64,000 bases of DNA from Limosilactobacillus urinaemulieris (GCF_014838745.1 NZ_JABUXR010000007.1:26958-90957), one strand, 5' to 3'; shown: positions 14,747 to 22,449, counted from the stretch's first letter. Program-made: numbers and translations. Notes: a model not told the origin generated them from the letters alone.

Positions 14747-15091
14747 ATGGATTCAGAACTATACGCAGACTTAGCTCCTACATATCAGCAACTATTGCTT
14801 GATGACATTGATGGAATCGTTGAAGGACTAACTACTGATAAAGCACATGCCAAACAGTTAGAGGTTCGTTTTAATCTGTTCAAAAAGAACTTTGATAGTT
14901 TCCAAAGTCTTTTTAGTGAAACCAGCACTGTTAGAGATCCTGGAAAATATAATGATTTCATCGCTGATATAAAAGCTTTTATTGCAATTGTAGAAACATT
15001 GAAAGCAAAGCAACGACTTACGGACGAAAACCGTCAACAGCTCGTTGAAGTAGCCCACGAATTCCAAGAGATGCGGTACTACTTGCGTTAA
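14747..15091 (+). CDS. hypothetical prophage protein, helical
   Basis: 114 residues, mostly alpha-helix (QQLLLDDIDGIVEGL, KQLEVRFNLFKKNFDSF, LTDENRQQLVEVAHEF). AGAGG lies about 8 nt upstream. It runs opposite to the lytic operon and its 3' end overlaps the convergent gene 15018-15302 by 74 nt. It could be expressed in the lysogen. No family recognised. Confidence 0.55.
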   Translation: MDSELYADLAPTYQQLLLDDIDGIVEGLTTDKAHAKQLEVRFNLFKKNFDSFQSLFSETSTVRDPGKYNDFIADIKAFIAIVETLKAKQRLTDENRQQLVEVAHEFQEMRYYLR

Positions 15092-15302
15092 CTTTCTTTG
15101 CAAAACACCCTTTAATAAACTCTCTGAATTCAATGGCAAGCATTGGCTGACCATTTCGGTCAAAATAATCTGAATATTCACGTGCTAATTTAATTACTTG
15201 TTGATAGGCGTTTGGCTTATGAGGATCTACTTTTGCAACCTCATGTGCTAAGAGCTTTTCTTCATTAGCGAATGCTTTCAGAAATTCTTCTGACGGTTTC
15301 AT
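15018..15302 (-). CDS. hypothetical phage early protein
   Basis: 94 residues from the ATG at 15302 (AAAGGAAG 7 nt upstream). The helical N-terminal 60 residues (EEFLKAFANEEKLLAHEVAKV, AYQQVIKLAREYSDYFD) look coding; the last 25 overlap a plus-strand gene. It follows the Cro-like gene closely, so it is the second gene of the early lytic operon. Confidence 0.5.
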   Translation of the reverse strand: MKPSEEFLKAFANEEKLLAHEVAKVDPHKPNAYQQVIKLAREYSDYFDRNGQPMLAIEFREFIKGCFAKKVNASSTASLGIRGLLQRAVDGFRP

Positions 15303-15306
15303 GACA

Positions 15307-15510
15307 TCACTTCCTTTCATATTTAATTCCAAAGTCTTTAATCAACGTAATAATGAATTTATTAGCGGCTGGATTTTTCTTCCGACCAGCCAAGTAATCA
15401 GACACATCTTGCTTGTTCATGCCATACATAATTGCAAGCTGTGCACGAGAAATATCATGGTCAGCTAAGTAATTAATAATACGTTCACGTCCACTTAATG
15501 TTTCTGGCAT
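15307..15510 (-). CDS. Cro-like XRE-family regulator
   Basis: 67 residues, nearly all a helix-turn-helix: INYLADHDISRAQLAIMYG, then MNKQDVSDYLAGRKKNP. First gene of the leftward lytic operon and opposed to the CI-like repressor gene, so a Cro-type role at the switch is inferred. AAAGGAGG precedes the ATG. Confidence 0.75.
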   Translation of the reverse strand: MPETLSGRERIINYLADHDISRAQLAIMYGMNKQDVSDYLAGRKKNPAANKFIITLIKDFGIKYERK

Positions 15511-15569
15511 CGCGTTGCCTCCTTTCTGATAAAATTAAAAACAGGTCAGTATAAAGGTGGTGAAAATAT

Positions 15570-15818
15570 ATGGATGTTGATATTTTTCAAAAGAATCGTC
15601 ATGATCCATTAAGAGTTACTAAACTAGTTAAAATCGAGTTTTATTCTGTAGTAGAGGACGAAAAGCAAACAATTGAAAAAGACTTTTCATCATTCTCATT
15701 GAATGGCGTTGTATCAGAAGTAAGCTTTGTAGGTAAAACTGATACTGTTACTATTCGACCTGGAGTGATTGAATCCTTGCATTTCTTCCCACACGATGAA
15801 TTTGATGATTTAGCGTAA
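15570..15818 (+). CDS. hypothetical prophage protein
   Basis: 82 residues, AAGGTGG about 9 nt upstream. Beta-rich (VTKLVKIEFYSVVEDEKQTI, GVVSEVSFVGKTDTVTI). It lies between Cro and the operators, pointing right, and its end overlaps a small convergent gene by 9 nt. No family recognised. Confidence 0.5.
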   Translation: MDVDIFQKNRHDPLRVTKLVKIEFYSVVEDEKQTIEKDFSSFSLNGVVSEVSFVGKTDTVTIRPGVIESLHFFPHDEFDDLA

Positions 15819-15932
15819 TTGACGTAATTCTTTTAGTAGCTGGCTTAAATCTTTAGGACTTAAGCTAGCTCTTTTTATTTTCATCAAATCCAAGATGTAA
15901 TCGCGTAATGCTTTATAAAGTTCTAAGTCCAT
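15810..15932 (-). CDS. 40-residue phage peptide
   Basis: ATG at 15932 with AAAGGAAGG at good distance. The product is a charged helix (DLELYKALRDYILDLMKIKR, then SPKDLSQLLKELRQLR). It would be the first gene transcribed leftward from the operator region. Confidence 0.5.
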   Translation of the reverse strand: MDLELYKALRDYILDLMKIKRASLSPKDLSQLLKELRQLR

Positions 15933-16002
15933 ATAATTAACCTTCCTTTCTTATTCATTCCTCCGACCCACCCAGCGTAAGATGAAATGATAGAACTATT
16001 GA

Positions 16003-16198
16003 CTACAATTAAACTTTATTGTAGACTTTAGACATAGTTAAATAAGCGTAATTTTAATGCAACTGTTATGTGATAATTCCTACATCAATGCAAATGCTGC
16101 ATAATTTTACTACGTTATTTTTTCTATTAACTTAACTTACAGCAATAGTATATTAAACTTTATTATAGAAGTCAACATAATTCTACAATAAAGTTTAA
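16003..16198. promoter_or_regulatory. prophage switch operators
   Basis: Three copies of a site like TTAAACTTTATTRTAGA: about 16008-16026, 16153-16170, and 16181-16198 in inverted orientation. The first is embedded in a perfect CTACAAT...ATTGTAG inverted repeat (16003-16024). The last two flank a 10-bp gap and precede the repressor gene; TACAAT inside the third could be its -10. This is the layout of CI/Cro operators. Confidence 0.7.
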
Positions 16199-16231
16199 TG
16201 TGGATTGCTACATAATGGGAGAAATGCTTTC

Positions 16232-16654
16232 ATGACTGTATTTGACAGAGTAAAAAAATTAGCTGAGAAACAAGGTATTTCAATTGTAGAATTAGAAGAA
16301 AAACTAAATTTTGGGAGAAATTCGTTATATTCTTGGAAGAAAAAAACACCTAATGGTGACCGTCTTGAAAAAGTAGCTGATTATTTTAATGTATCTACCG
16401 ATTATCTCTTAGGTCGTACCGATACCCCTCAATTTACTCGTAAAGACGAACGAGATGTCCAAAAGATCCTTACTGATATGACTGAGGGGCTTAGCAATGA
16501 TTCTTCTCTAGCTTATATGAAGAATGGCGGAGAAGAGATTGACGAAGAAGATGCCGAATTACTGCGTGCTTCTCTTGAAAATGTCATTCGTCAGTCAAAA
16601 CTAATCGCAAAACAGAAATTTACACCAAAAAAGTATAGAAAGAATAATGATTAA
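16232..16654 (+). CDS. CI-like XRE-family repressor
   Basis: 140 residues from the ATG at 16232 (GGGAG about 10 nt upstream). The N-terminal XRE helix-turn-helix is FDRVKKLAEKQGISIVELEE with GRNSLYSWKK and YFNVSTDYLLGRTD. The C-terminal part is short and helical, without a LexA-type protease domain. Such repressors are inactivated by a partner ImmA-type peptidase, and that gene follows 14 nt later. It maintains lysogeny at the operators just upstream. Confidence 0.82.
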   Translation: MTVFDRVKKLAEKQGISIVELEEKLNFGRNSLYSWKKKTPNGDRLEKVADYFNVSTDYLLGRTDTPQFTRKDERDVQKILTDMTEGLSNDSSLAYMKNGGEEIDEEDAELLRASLENVIRQSKLIAKQKFTPKKYRKNND

Positions 16655-16668
16655 TGGGGTGACCGTTT

Positions 16669-17100
16669 ATGCTAAGAGAACGCATTAAGCGAAAAGCTCA
16701 TAAAGTTGTCTATTCTACTGGGACTCGTGATCCAATTAAAATATGCGAAGCAAAAAATATTCCTGTGTATTATGATGATCTCGGGAAACAAATCATGGCT
16801 TACCATACCGTGATAAAAAGAATACCCGCTATCGTACTTTCAACACGAAATAGCGAGTTTGAAAATACTTATTCTTGTGGTCACGAGCTTGGTCACCACT
16901 TCTGCCGACACAAAGGAAATGCCGAACACCTTGATAGAAAGAACCTTCGTTTCTCTTCTATCGGAGACGAAGCGGAAGCTAATGAGTTCATGGTTGATTT
17001 GATGCTTGATGGCATTAACAAACATGATTTTGAAACCAAAGAGCAACTGCTCAAGGCTTGTGGCATTCCACTGTGGGCTGAGAGATACGTAGAACTTTAA
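16669..17100 (+). CDS. ImmA/IrrE-type metallopeptidase
   Basis: 143 residues with the zinc motif CGHELGHHFCRH at about residues 69-80 and a downstream EAEANEFMVDLML that supplies the third ligand. In ICEBs1 and many prophages the enzyme cleaves the cognate repressor after DNA damage. It is directly downstream of the repressor and shares its transcript. Confidence 0.85.
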   Translation: MLRERIKRKAHKVVYSTGTRDPIKICEAKNIPVYYDDLGKQIMAYHTVIKRIPAIVLSTRNSEFENTYSCGHELGHHFCRHKGNAEHLDRKNLRFSSIGDEAEANEFMVDLMLDGINKHDFETKEQLLKACGIPLWAERYVEL

Positions 17101-17154
17101 CATTACGTCCAATATACTGATCGACGTTAAAAGCTGTCGGGAGGAATTTATATT

Positions 17155-17766
17155 ATGCCACACTGGTTATGGATACTTTGCTTTTGGTTAGCAATCATTC
17201 TTATCGTTATGTTCCTTGCATTACCTTTTACTGTAGAAGGAAGAGAAAGAATAAAATACAACAAAGCTAAGTATGTATTTGCTCTATTGGTATGATTTGG
17301 TATAGCTTGCTATATTTATCAAGATCAATTTCATCACACGAATTCAGAACCGCAAACTGAGCAAGTCACTAACTCAATAGGAAGCAAAATTGATAAGTCC
17401 GAAGCAAAAGAAGAAGCAGATGGCGCTTATTATGTAGATAAAGATGAAGATAACCTTAGATACTTTATCAATAACGATAACAAGATTACTGCCATTAAAT
17501 ACGTTTATGGTGCTAACCCCAATAATGTTACTGACGTTATGAATAAGCTATCTACTGATGTGTTCCAGGACTCTGATTTGAAATACACAAAAGATAAAAC
17601 CGACAGTGATGACTTTTTGCCTGAAGGAAACTCATTTAACGTTTACTCACCTAAGAGTAGAAAATGGTATCACGTTTCTATGCAACGGGTTTCTAATGAT
17701 AAGGATGCTAAAGTGTCATCATTTAGCGTATGGTCCGGCAAAGACGATAACGCTGACGATTATTAA
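17155..17766 (+). pseudogene. membrane-anchored prophage protein with internal TGA
   Basis: A GGGAGGA box precedes ATG at 17155. One frame runs to 17766 (203 codons) interrupted only by TGA at 17293-17295, in the second hydrophobic segment (FALLV, stop, FGIACYIYQ). The two membrane segments (residues 3-25 and 40-55) are followed by a soluble domain with DKDEDNLRYFINNDNKITAI. TGG to TGA is the simplest cause. The part after 17539 alone looks like an independent gene but has no good ribosome site. Confidence 0.7.
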
Positions 17767-17789
17767 ACGAGTGTTTGGGAGTAATCAAA

Positions 17790-18272
17790 ATGAAAAAGAT
17801 AGGCCTAATTTGTGCTGTCACTCTAACGGGGATGAGCTTAGCAGCATGTGGTAATCAATCATCAAAGGAATCTAGTTCGTCTAGCAAGGCAAGCAGTAGC
17901 AAAGTGGTCAAAAAACATAAAACTAAACAGAGTACTTCTTCTAAAAAATCATCATCCACTTCATCGAATGCTAAAACAAGTAGCCACCAAAATCAGCAGA
18001 CTAGTCAGACACAAACAAGTAACAACGGTGGGCAACAATTAACACAAGGAGAGATAAATAGACAGCGTGGATATGATCCCAATGGTGCTCCTCTATTGCC
18101 TGGTCAAGACCATGCAGCTGGATCTAATCCAGATGGTTCACCGGACGCTTGGGTAGAATGGCAGCTTGATTGGCAACAAAAGAGTGGTGGGCAATACTAT
18201 CCAGATGGTACCCCTACACCCGGTAGCCAGCGAACTCCCGAAGAAAATGAATCAATTGAAAACGATTATTAA
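17790..18272 (+). CDS. Ser-rich prophage lipoprotein
   Basis: 160 residues from ATG at 17790 (GGGAG 8 nt upstream). The signal peptide ends in a lipobox SLAACG, with lipid-modified Cys at about residue 20. A 60-residue Ser/Lys/Thr/Gln linker follows, then a Gly/Pro-rich C-terminus with repeats like YDPNGAP, SNPDGSP and YYPDGTP. It should be surface-anchored. Lipoproteins in this position often change phage adsorption or surface properties of lysogens; the role here is inferred. Confidence 0.7.
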   Translation: MKKIGLICAVTLTGMSLAACGNQSSKESSSSSKASSSKVVKKHKTKQSTSSKKSSSTSSNAKTSSHQNQQTSQTQTSNNGGQQLTQGEINRQRGYDPNGAPLLPGQDHAAGSNPDGSPDAWVEWQLDWQQKSGGQYYPDGTPTPGSQRTPEENESIENDY

Positions 18273-18325
18273 TCATAACTAAAAACATCCCACCCGAAGA
18301 GGATGGGACGAAAGGATGTGTATGG

Positions 18326-18607
18326 ATGAAAAATAAAATAGATGAACTATTAAACAACGGTTGGTTTGTTGTCCCATTAATAACTGCACTCGTAATGCTC
18401 ATGCATTTATTAATATCACATGATTTTATAACTGTCCTATTAACAATAGTTATCATAGCGACTTGCCTAGATATTGCCTTTGGTTCTTCATCAAAAGAAT
18501 TTAAAAATGAAAGCTTTCTGGTCAAACTATCAATTGTTATCAATAAATTACTAAACGATGCTGGTGTTGCAATAATATTTTTTATTTTAGGATTAATGGC
18601 AAAATAA
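18326..18607 (+). CDS. small membrane protein of the lysogeny module
   Basis: 93 residues with two strongly hydrophobic regions: FVVPLITALVMLMHLL, with ITVLLTIVIIATCLDIAF, and VAIIFFILGLMA at the C-terminus. AAAGGATG precedes ATG. It is expressed with the lysogenic genes. Family not recognised. Confidence 0.55.
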   Translation: MKNKIDELLNNGWFVVPLITALVMLMHLLISHDFITVLLTIVIIATCLDIAFGSSSKEFKNESFLVKLSIVINKLLNDAGVAIIFFILGLMAK

Positions 18608-18703
18608 AATATTTCAATAAATATGGCAGATAACGATATACTAAAATATCTAAAGCCCAACGTATATATAAATTAACTAGTTCCTTTTTTTGAGGTAAAA
18701 ATA

Positions 18704-19126
18704 ATGACAAAAGAAATTAAAGTAGTAGCAATTCCAGATGATACAAGAATAATTATTAATTACGGATATGATGATGATGTAAACAGAGATGATTTACCAT
18801 TTGGTAGTGAGCTAAAATACGCAAAAATTGGTCAAAAAATTGTTGTGGAGTCTAAAGGTATGGAACTCACTGATCCCGACACAAATGAACCGTTGGGTAG
18901 TTATAATCCTCCAATTGATTATTTAGAGATTACCGATGTCCGCGACAAATATTCAATTGCGAGAAAAAAAGTAACAAAAGATCTTAACAATTCTAGTATT
19001 CCTCCTCTTATTAAGGAAGCTTCATCACCACAATTTGAAAGCCTAAATGTGAATAGTTCGGAAATAAAGAACATTAAACCTAATTCAACTATTTCTGTTG
19101 GAGATATTGTTGAGTTTGTTGATTAA
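18704..19126 (+). CDS. hypothetical prophage protein, beta-rich
   Basis: 140 residues. GTELKYAKIG-like strands, then GMELTDPDTNEPLGSYNPP and IDYLEITDVRDKYSIAR. The KGxELxDPxTxExLG pattern followed by a strand and Ser-Ala resembles the small beta domain found next to LysM or in FlgT C-termini, but this is a pattern match by eye. The N-terminus lacks a signal peptide, so it should be cytosolic. It precedes the abi unit, whose promoter starts 5 nt after its stop. Confidence 0.5.
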   Translation: MTKEIKVVAIPDDTRIIINYGYDDDVNRDDLPFGSELKYAKIGQKIVVESKGMELTDPDTNEPLGSYNPPIDYLEITDVRDKYSIARKKVTKDLNNSSIPPLIKEASSPQFESLNVNSSEIKNIKPNSTISVGDIVEFVD

Positions 19127-19130
19127 TGAT

Positions 19131-19159
19131 TTGACTAATTTTACACTGTACAGTATGAT
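19131..19159 (+). promoter_or_regulatory. sigma-A promoter of the abi-associated RNA
   Basis: TTGACT (19131-19136), 17-bp spacer, TATGAT (19154-19159). The spacer contains the palindrome ACTGTACAGT, which recurs as CTGTACAGT in the loop of the downstream hairpin. Confidence 0.75.
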
Positions 19160-19165
19160 AAAGAT

Positions 19166-19237
19166 ATCTGAAATGGGTTACCTTGATGTGACTTGCGAAA
19201 AAGAGCTTTCCCGCTGTACAGTGGGGAGGCTCTTTTT
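19166..19237 (+). ncRNA. small RNA ending in a terminator that hides the abi ribosome site
   Basis: From the predicted start near 19166 the transcript is about 70 nt, ending in a hairpin at about 19200-19232 and T5. The arms AAAGAGC/GCTCTTT continue inward through TTTCCCGC/GTGGGGAG to a TGTACA loop, about 15 pairs with some GT. GGGGAGG in the 3' arm is also the only good ribosome site for the abi gene (10 nt before ATG at 19240). So the RNA can be a terminated small RNA or a leader that blocks translation. Recent work on the origin of Cas13 describes AbiF toxins paired with an upstream RNA antitoxin; this layout fits that type. Confidence 0.6.
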
Positions 19238-19239
19238 GC

Positions 19240-20247
19240 ATGGTTAAAAATTTTAAACATCCTTATAAAACATTTGATGAGCAAATAGCAATTTTAAAAA
19301 GCCGTGGTATAGAAATAAACGATTACGAGTTTGCTAAAAATGCTTTGATGACATTTCCATACTACTCTATCGTCAATGGCTATAAAGACATATTCTTAAA
19401 ACAAAAAGAACCTGATATATATCGTAAAGGAACTTCTTTTGAAATGTTATATCAGGTTCATTGGATAGACATTCAAGTCAGTAATATTATTTTTAAATAT
19501 TCATTAGCTGTAGAAGAAAGATTAAAGGCTCTCGTTTCAAACATAGTAGCTCAAAATTTCTCCATTGAAGAAGAAAAATATTTAGATAAAAGAAATTATA
19601 GTAAATCTAAATCACAACGTGGAAAAATTAATGATTTTATGCAAGCAATTGAAGATGCTAAACAGAGTAGTAAAATTGCTCGACATTATATAAACGAAGA
19701 AGGCAATTTACCACCTTGGATAGCAGCAGAAGTAATTAGCTTTGGCTCTATGGTAAATTGGTACTCTGCCTTGTCTATTAACGAAAAGAAGTCAGTTGTA
19801 AGTCTTTTTCTTTCAAGAATGACTAAACAGGGTGTTGTAAGCACTGATGATAAATTACAATTTTGTAAGATTTGTTTAGAACAGGTTTATAGGTTTAGAA
19901 ATCTTTCTGCTCACGGTAATAGAACCTTTAAGTTGCAACTTAGTGAAACTGATACACAAAAAATACGTTTTCTAGAAAATTTTTCGATTTTATTTCTCTA
20001 TAAAGCAGAAAAAGAAATCACTTTACCCCGGAATGGCCTTTTCTCAGTTATAGTTAGCATTATGGTTCTTCTTGACGATCAATATCTTATATCTACCATG
20101 ATTGATGAATTAAAATTAGTTGTCGATACTTATGGTAATAAAACTCTTTTTAATGGTAAAAGTATTTATGACTTATTTGAGGTTGATAAGAACTTTATCA
20201 TAAGATTAAAAAGATTTATGAATATGAAGTTTCCAACTAACAACTAA
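19240..20247 (+). CDS. Abi_2 (AbiD/AbiF) HEPN-type abortive-infection protein
   Basis: 335 residues, the usual length. N-terminal Abi_2 signature FPYYSIVNGYKDIFL is near residue 40, WIDIQVSNIIFKYSLAVEERL near 75, and LPPWIAAEVISFGSMVNWY near 165. The HEPN ribonuclease motif R-x4-H is RNLSAHG near 225. Such proteins are RNases that stop growth or phage development when activated, acting in the cytosol. It is the last accessory gene before the integrase and has its own promoter and leader RNA. Specific subfamily (D or F) is not settled by eye. Confidence 0.85.
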   Translation: MVKNFKHPYKTFDEQIAILKSRGIEINDYEFAKNALMTFPYYSIVNGYKDIFLKQKEPDIYRKGTSFEMLYQVHWIDIQVSNIIFKYSLAVEERLKALVSNIVAQNFSIEEEKYLDKRNYSKSKSQRGKINDFMQAIEDAKQSSKIARHYINEEGNLPPWIAAEVISFGSMVNWYSALSINEKKSVVSLFLSRMTKQGVVSTDDKLQFCKICLEQVYRFRNLSAHGNRTFKLQLSETDTQKIRFLENFSILFLYKAEKEITLPRNGLFSVIVSIMVLLDDQYLISTMIDELKLVVDTYGNKTLFNGKSIYDLFEVDKNFIIRLKRFMNMKFPTNN

Positions 20248-20250
20248 AAC

Positions 20251-20282
20251 CACTTTCAATTCTAAGCCAAAAATTGAGAGTG
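20251..20282 (+). terminator. hairpin after abi
   Basis: An 11-bp stem, CACTTTCAATT (20251-20261) with AATTGAGAGTG (20272-20282), 4 nt after the abi stop. No T-run follows, so it may stabilise the 3' end or act as a weak terminator. Confidence 0.5.
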
Positions 20283-20401
20283 ACTTCTATCACAGATCGA
20301 AAAAAGCCCTGCTAGTGCGGCAACACTAACAAGACTATGGGTTGAATTATATGGATAACAGATTCAACCCTTTCATTATACCAAAAATGGAGGGATATAC
20401 T

Positions 20402-21496
20402 ATGGCAACGTATTTTAAACGTGGTAAAACCTGGTCTACAAAAGTCCGCTGGTACGATAGTGACGGTAAACGTCATTCCAAGTCCAAGTCGGGCTTTTCT
20501 ACTAAAATCCTTGCTAAGCAATGGGCAGTCGACCAAGAAAGCAAATTAAACAAAGGCGTGCAAATCGCTAAAGAAATTAGTCTGGTCGATTATTACAACA
20601 ACTGGGTTAACACCTATAAGAAAGATAAACTATCAGCAATTACACTTGACCGTTACAAATATACTGGTGAAGCGCTCGAAGACTTCTTTCATGATGACAA
20701 GATAAAATCAATTACCCGAGTGAAGTATCAAGAATTTATCAATCAATATGGTTCTACTCACGCCCCTACTACCGTCAAAAAAGTTAATTCAATTATTCGG
20801 GCATGTGTTAAGTCGGCTATCTTAGATGATTACTTATATAAAGATTTCACTCAACGAGTAGAGCTGACTGCTAATAAAGATAAAGTCGTAAAAGTAGACT
20901 ATTTGAATCTTAAAGAAATTCACCAATTACTAACCGCTGCGACTGATAAGATTGAACATCGCCCTGGCTTTACTAGTCGTTTTATGATTGTCACCGCTAT
21001 TTACACCGGTATGCGACTAGCTGAGATTCAAGCTTTAACCTGGAATGACATTGATTGGTTACACCAGACAATAAACATCAACAAATCGTGGGATATGAAA
21101 ACTCATGATTTCAAACCAACGAAGACTGAATCAAGTAATCGAAAAATTAAAGTTAATCCTGAGTTATTACACTACTTAAAAATACTCCAGGATAATCGAC
21201 AATCAAATTTAGTGTTTATAAATCAGTACAAAAGCATCCCCACAAGTAATGCAGTTAATAAAACGCTCAGGAGCCTATTAGAGAGCTTAAACATTGATCG
21301 ACGTAACTTTCATTTTCATTCACTTAGGCACAGCCATGTGGCGCTCCTGTTGGCAAATGGGATAGATCTATATGCAATCAGCAAAAGATTAGGTCACAGT
21401 AATATCTCAATAACTGCCAACACTTATGCATACCTGATTGATGAGTACCAAAGTAAAACTGATAAGCAAATTATCACTGCTCTATCAAGGATTTAA
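20402..21496 (+). CDS. int: phage tyrosine integrase
   Basis: 364 residues from ATG at 20402, preceded by GGAGGG 8 nt away; an earlier in-frame Met at 20342 has no site. The N-terminal AP2-like arm-binding domain is YFKRGKTWSTKVRWYDSDGK and the core-binding domain spans about 60-150. The catalytic domain holds Arg in TGMRLAEIQ, Lys in TESSNRKIKV, HSLRHSH, GHSNI and the Tyr in TYAYLID. It recombines attP with the tRNA-Leu gene 145 bp downstream. Confidence 0.93.
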   Translation: MATYFKRGKTWSTKVRWYDSDGKRHSKSKSGFSTKILAKQWAVDQESKLNKGVQIAKEISLVDYYNNWVNTYKKDKLSAITLDRYKYTGEALEDFFHDDKIKSITRVKYQEFINQYGSTHAPTTVKKVNSIIRACVKSAILDDYLYKDFTQRVELTANKDKVVKVDYLNLKEIHQLLTAATDKIEHRPGFTSRFMIVTAIYTGMRLAEIQALTWNDIDWLHQTININKSWDMKTHDFKPTKTESSNRKIKVNPELLHYLKILQDNRQSNLVFINQYKSIPTSNAVNKTLRSLLESLNIDRRNFHFHSLRHSHVALLLANGIDLYAISKRLGHSNISITANTYAYLIDEYQSKTDKQIITALSRI

Positions 21497-21497
21497 A

Positions 21498-21517
21498 TGG
21501 GACCCATTTGGGACCCA
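21498..21517. repeat. two palindromic 9-mers beside the integrase
   Basis: TGGGACCCA at 21498-21506 and 21509-21517, 11 bp apart and each a perfect palindrome about its centre. They lie between int and the att core, the place of integrase arm-type or accessory-factor sites. Confidence 0.45.
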
Positions 21518-21561
21518 AAGTCATTATTTCTTATGTTTTTCCATGATTTCTTTAAAATTAA

Positions 21562-21606
21562 AAAATCACCGCTAGTCCTTTAATATCAATGGTTAACGGT
21601 GATTTT
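21562..21606. terminator. hairpin between int and tRNA-Leu
   Basis: AAAATCACCG (21562-21571) pairs with CGGTGATTTT (21597-21606). The A/T flanks let it work in either direction, ending int transcription and that of the tRNA. Confidence 0.6.
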
Positions 21607-21641
21607 CCTTTTCTTCATTATTCTTCAATTTTCTTTAAAAA

Positions 21642-21725
21642 TGCCCCAAACAGGATTCGAACCTGTACATGGAAACCCATACAACGACCTGAACGTTGCG
21701 CGTCTGCCAATTCCGCCACTGGGGC
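21642..21725 (-). tRNA. tRNA-Leu (CAG), prophage attachment site
   Basis: 84 nt on the minus strand. Acceptor GCCCCAG/TTGGGGC, discriminator A, D arm with AATTGGCAGACGC, anticodon stem CAACG/CGTTG with loop TTCAGGT (anticodon CAG), a long variable arm, T arm ACAGG-TTCGAAT-CCTGT. The 3' end faces the prophage and the integrase, so the att core is in the 3' part of this gene. The other att copy is outside the window. Confidence 0.92.
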
Positions 21726-21785
21726 ATCGTTATTAATGAAATAACAACAATTTTATTATACTGGAATTTTATTGAATTACAAGTC

Positions 21786-22079
21786 CTATTTATCTTTAAT
21801 GAATTGGATCATTGTCCCATAACCAGTTAAAACCAAGAACTTCGGGGCAACCTGAACGTTAGCTACATTAGTATTAAAACGAACGCCAACAATTCCATCA
21901 GCTTCCTTCTCGGTTGCCCGTTCACGCAATTTCTGCTGAACTTCGCTAAATAGCTGATCCATGGATTCAAATGAATCAATTGCATCGCTTGGCAACATTA
22001 AATGAGCCGTCGCATCAACAACGCCTAAAACTTTATGTGCTTGTGGATAATCTTCTGTTGAAAGAAACATTTCACTCAC
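21786..22079 (-). CDS. YbjQ-family (UPF0145-like) protein
   Basis: 97 residues with the family marks: an N-terminal strand LSTEDYPQAHKVLGVVDATAH, helix FSEVQQKLRERATEKEADGI, and the core VGVRFNTNVANVQVAP. YbjQ-like proteins form small pentameric barrels; a heavy-metal-binding role is often annotated but not established. It is the first chromosomal gene beyond the att site. Confidence 0.7.
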   Translation of the reverse strand: MSEMFLSTEDYPQAHKVLGVVDATAHLMLPSDAIDSFESMDQLFSEVQQKLRERATEKEADGIVGVRFNTNVANVQVAPKFLVLTGYGTMIQFIKDK

Positions 22080-22105
22080 CTCCTTATTTATTATACCAAA
22101 TTAAC

Positions 22106-22146
22106 AAAAAGGCTTTAACGTTCAGTCAGTCTAAACGTTAAAGCCT
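22106..22146 (-). terminator. strong terminator of the 340-nt RNA gene
   Basis: Minus strand: AGGCTTTAACGTT pairs with AACGTTAAAGCCT (13 bp, loop about 11 nt), followed by T5. Confidence 0.85.
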
Positions 22147-22449
22147 CGTCTGTATTTATGAGGGGGGGTCCAACCTATTAGTTTCTGTTAGCCGCTTCCT
22201 CATAATATCTACGGAAGGAATCTTGCCACTTTGCACTGAACTTTATTACTAAATACAAACTTTTGATTCTAATCTTCCGCAAAGTCGCTTTTATTCGTTA
22301 CCGTTCAAATAGTGCACCCTGGTAACCACAATTTAAATCAAGATCTTTCCGGTTACTCTTACGTTGCTTCTAGTCTACTCCTTAACTTCCTTCGACTCTA
22401 TTGGAACGGGAGACGTAATGTTTTTAACATTATCTCTTTATCCTTCCTC
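22110..22449 (-). ncRNA. unidentified structured RNA gene, about 340 nt
   Basis: Bounded by a near-consensus promoter and a strong terminator, with no credible coding frame. Many stems are visible on the minus strand: TAATGTT/AACATTA, GTCTCC/GGAG(T)AGAC enclosing TTCC/GGAA, GTAACC/GGTTAC, ACTTTGC/GCAAAGT, CTTCC/GGAAG. The ends GTGAGG and CCTCAT can close the molecule. I looked for and did not find the hallmarks of RNase P RNA, tmRNA, SRP RNA or a T-box. It is a stand-alone RNA of unknown class; 6S-like or a lineage-specific RNA are options. Confidence 0.6.
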
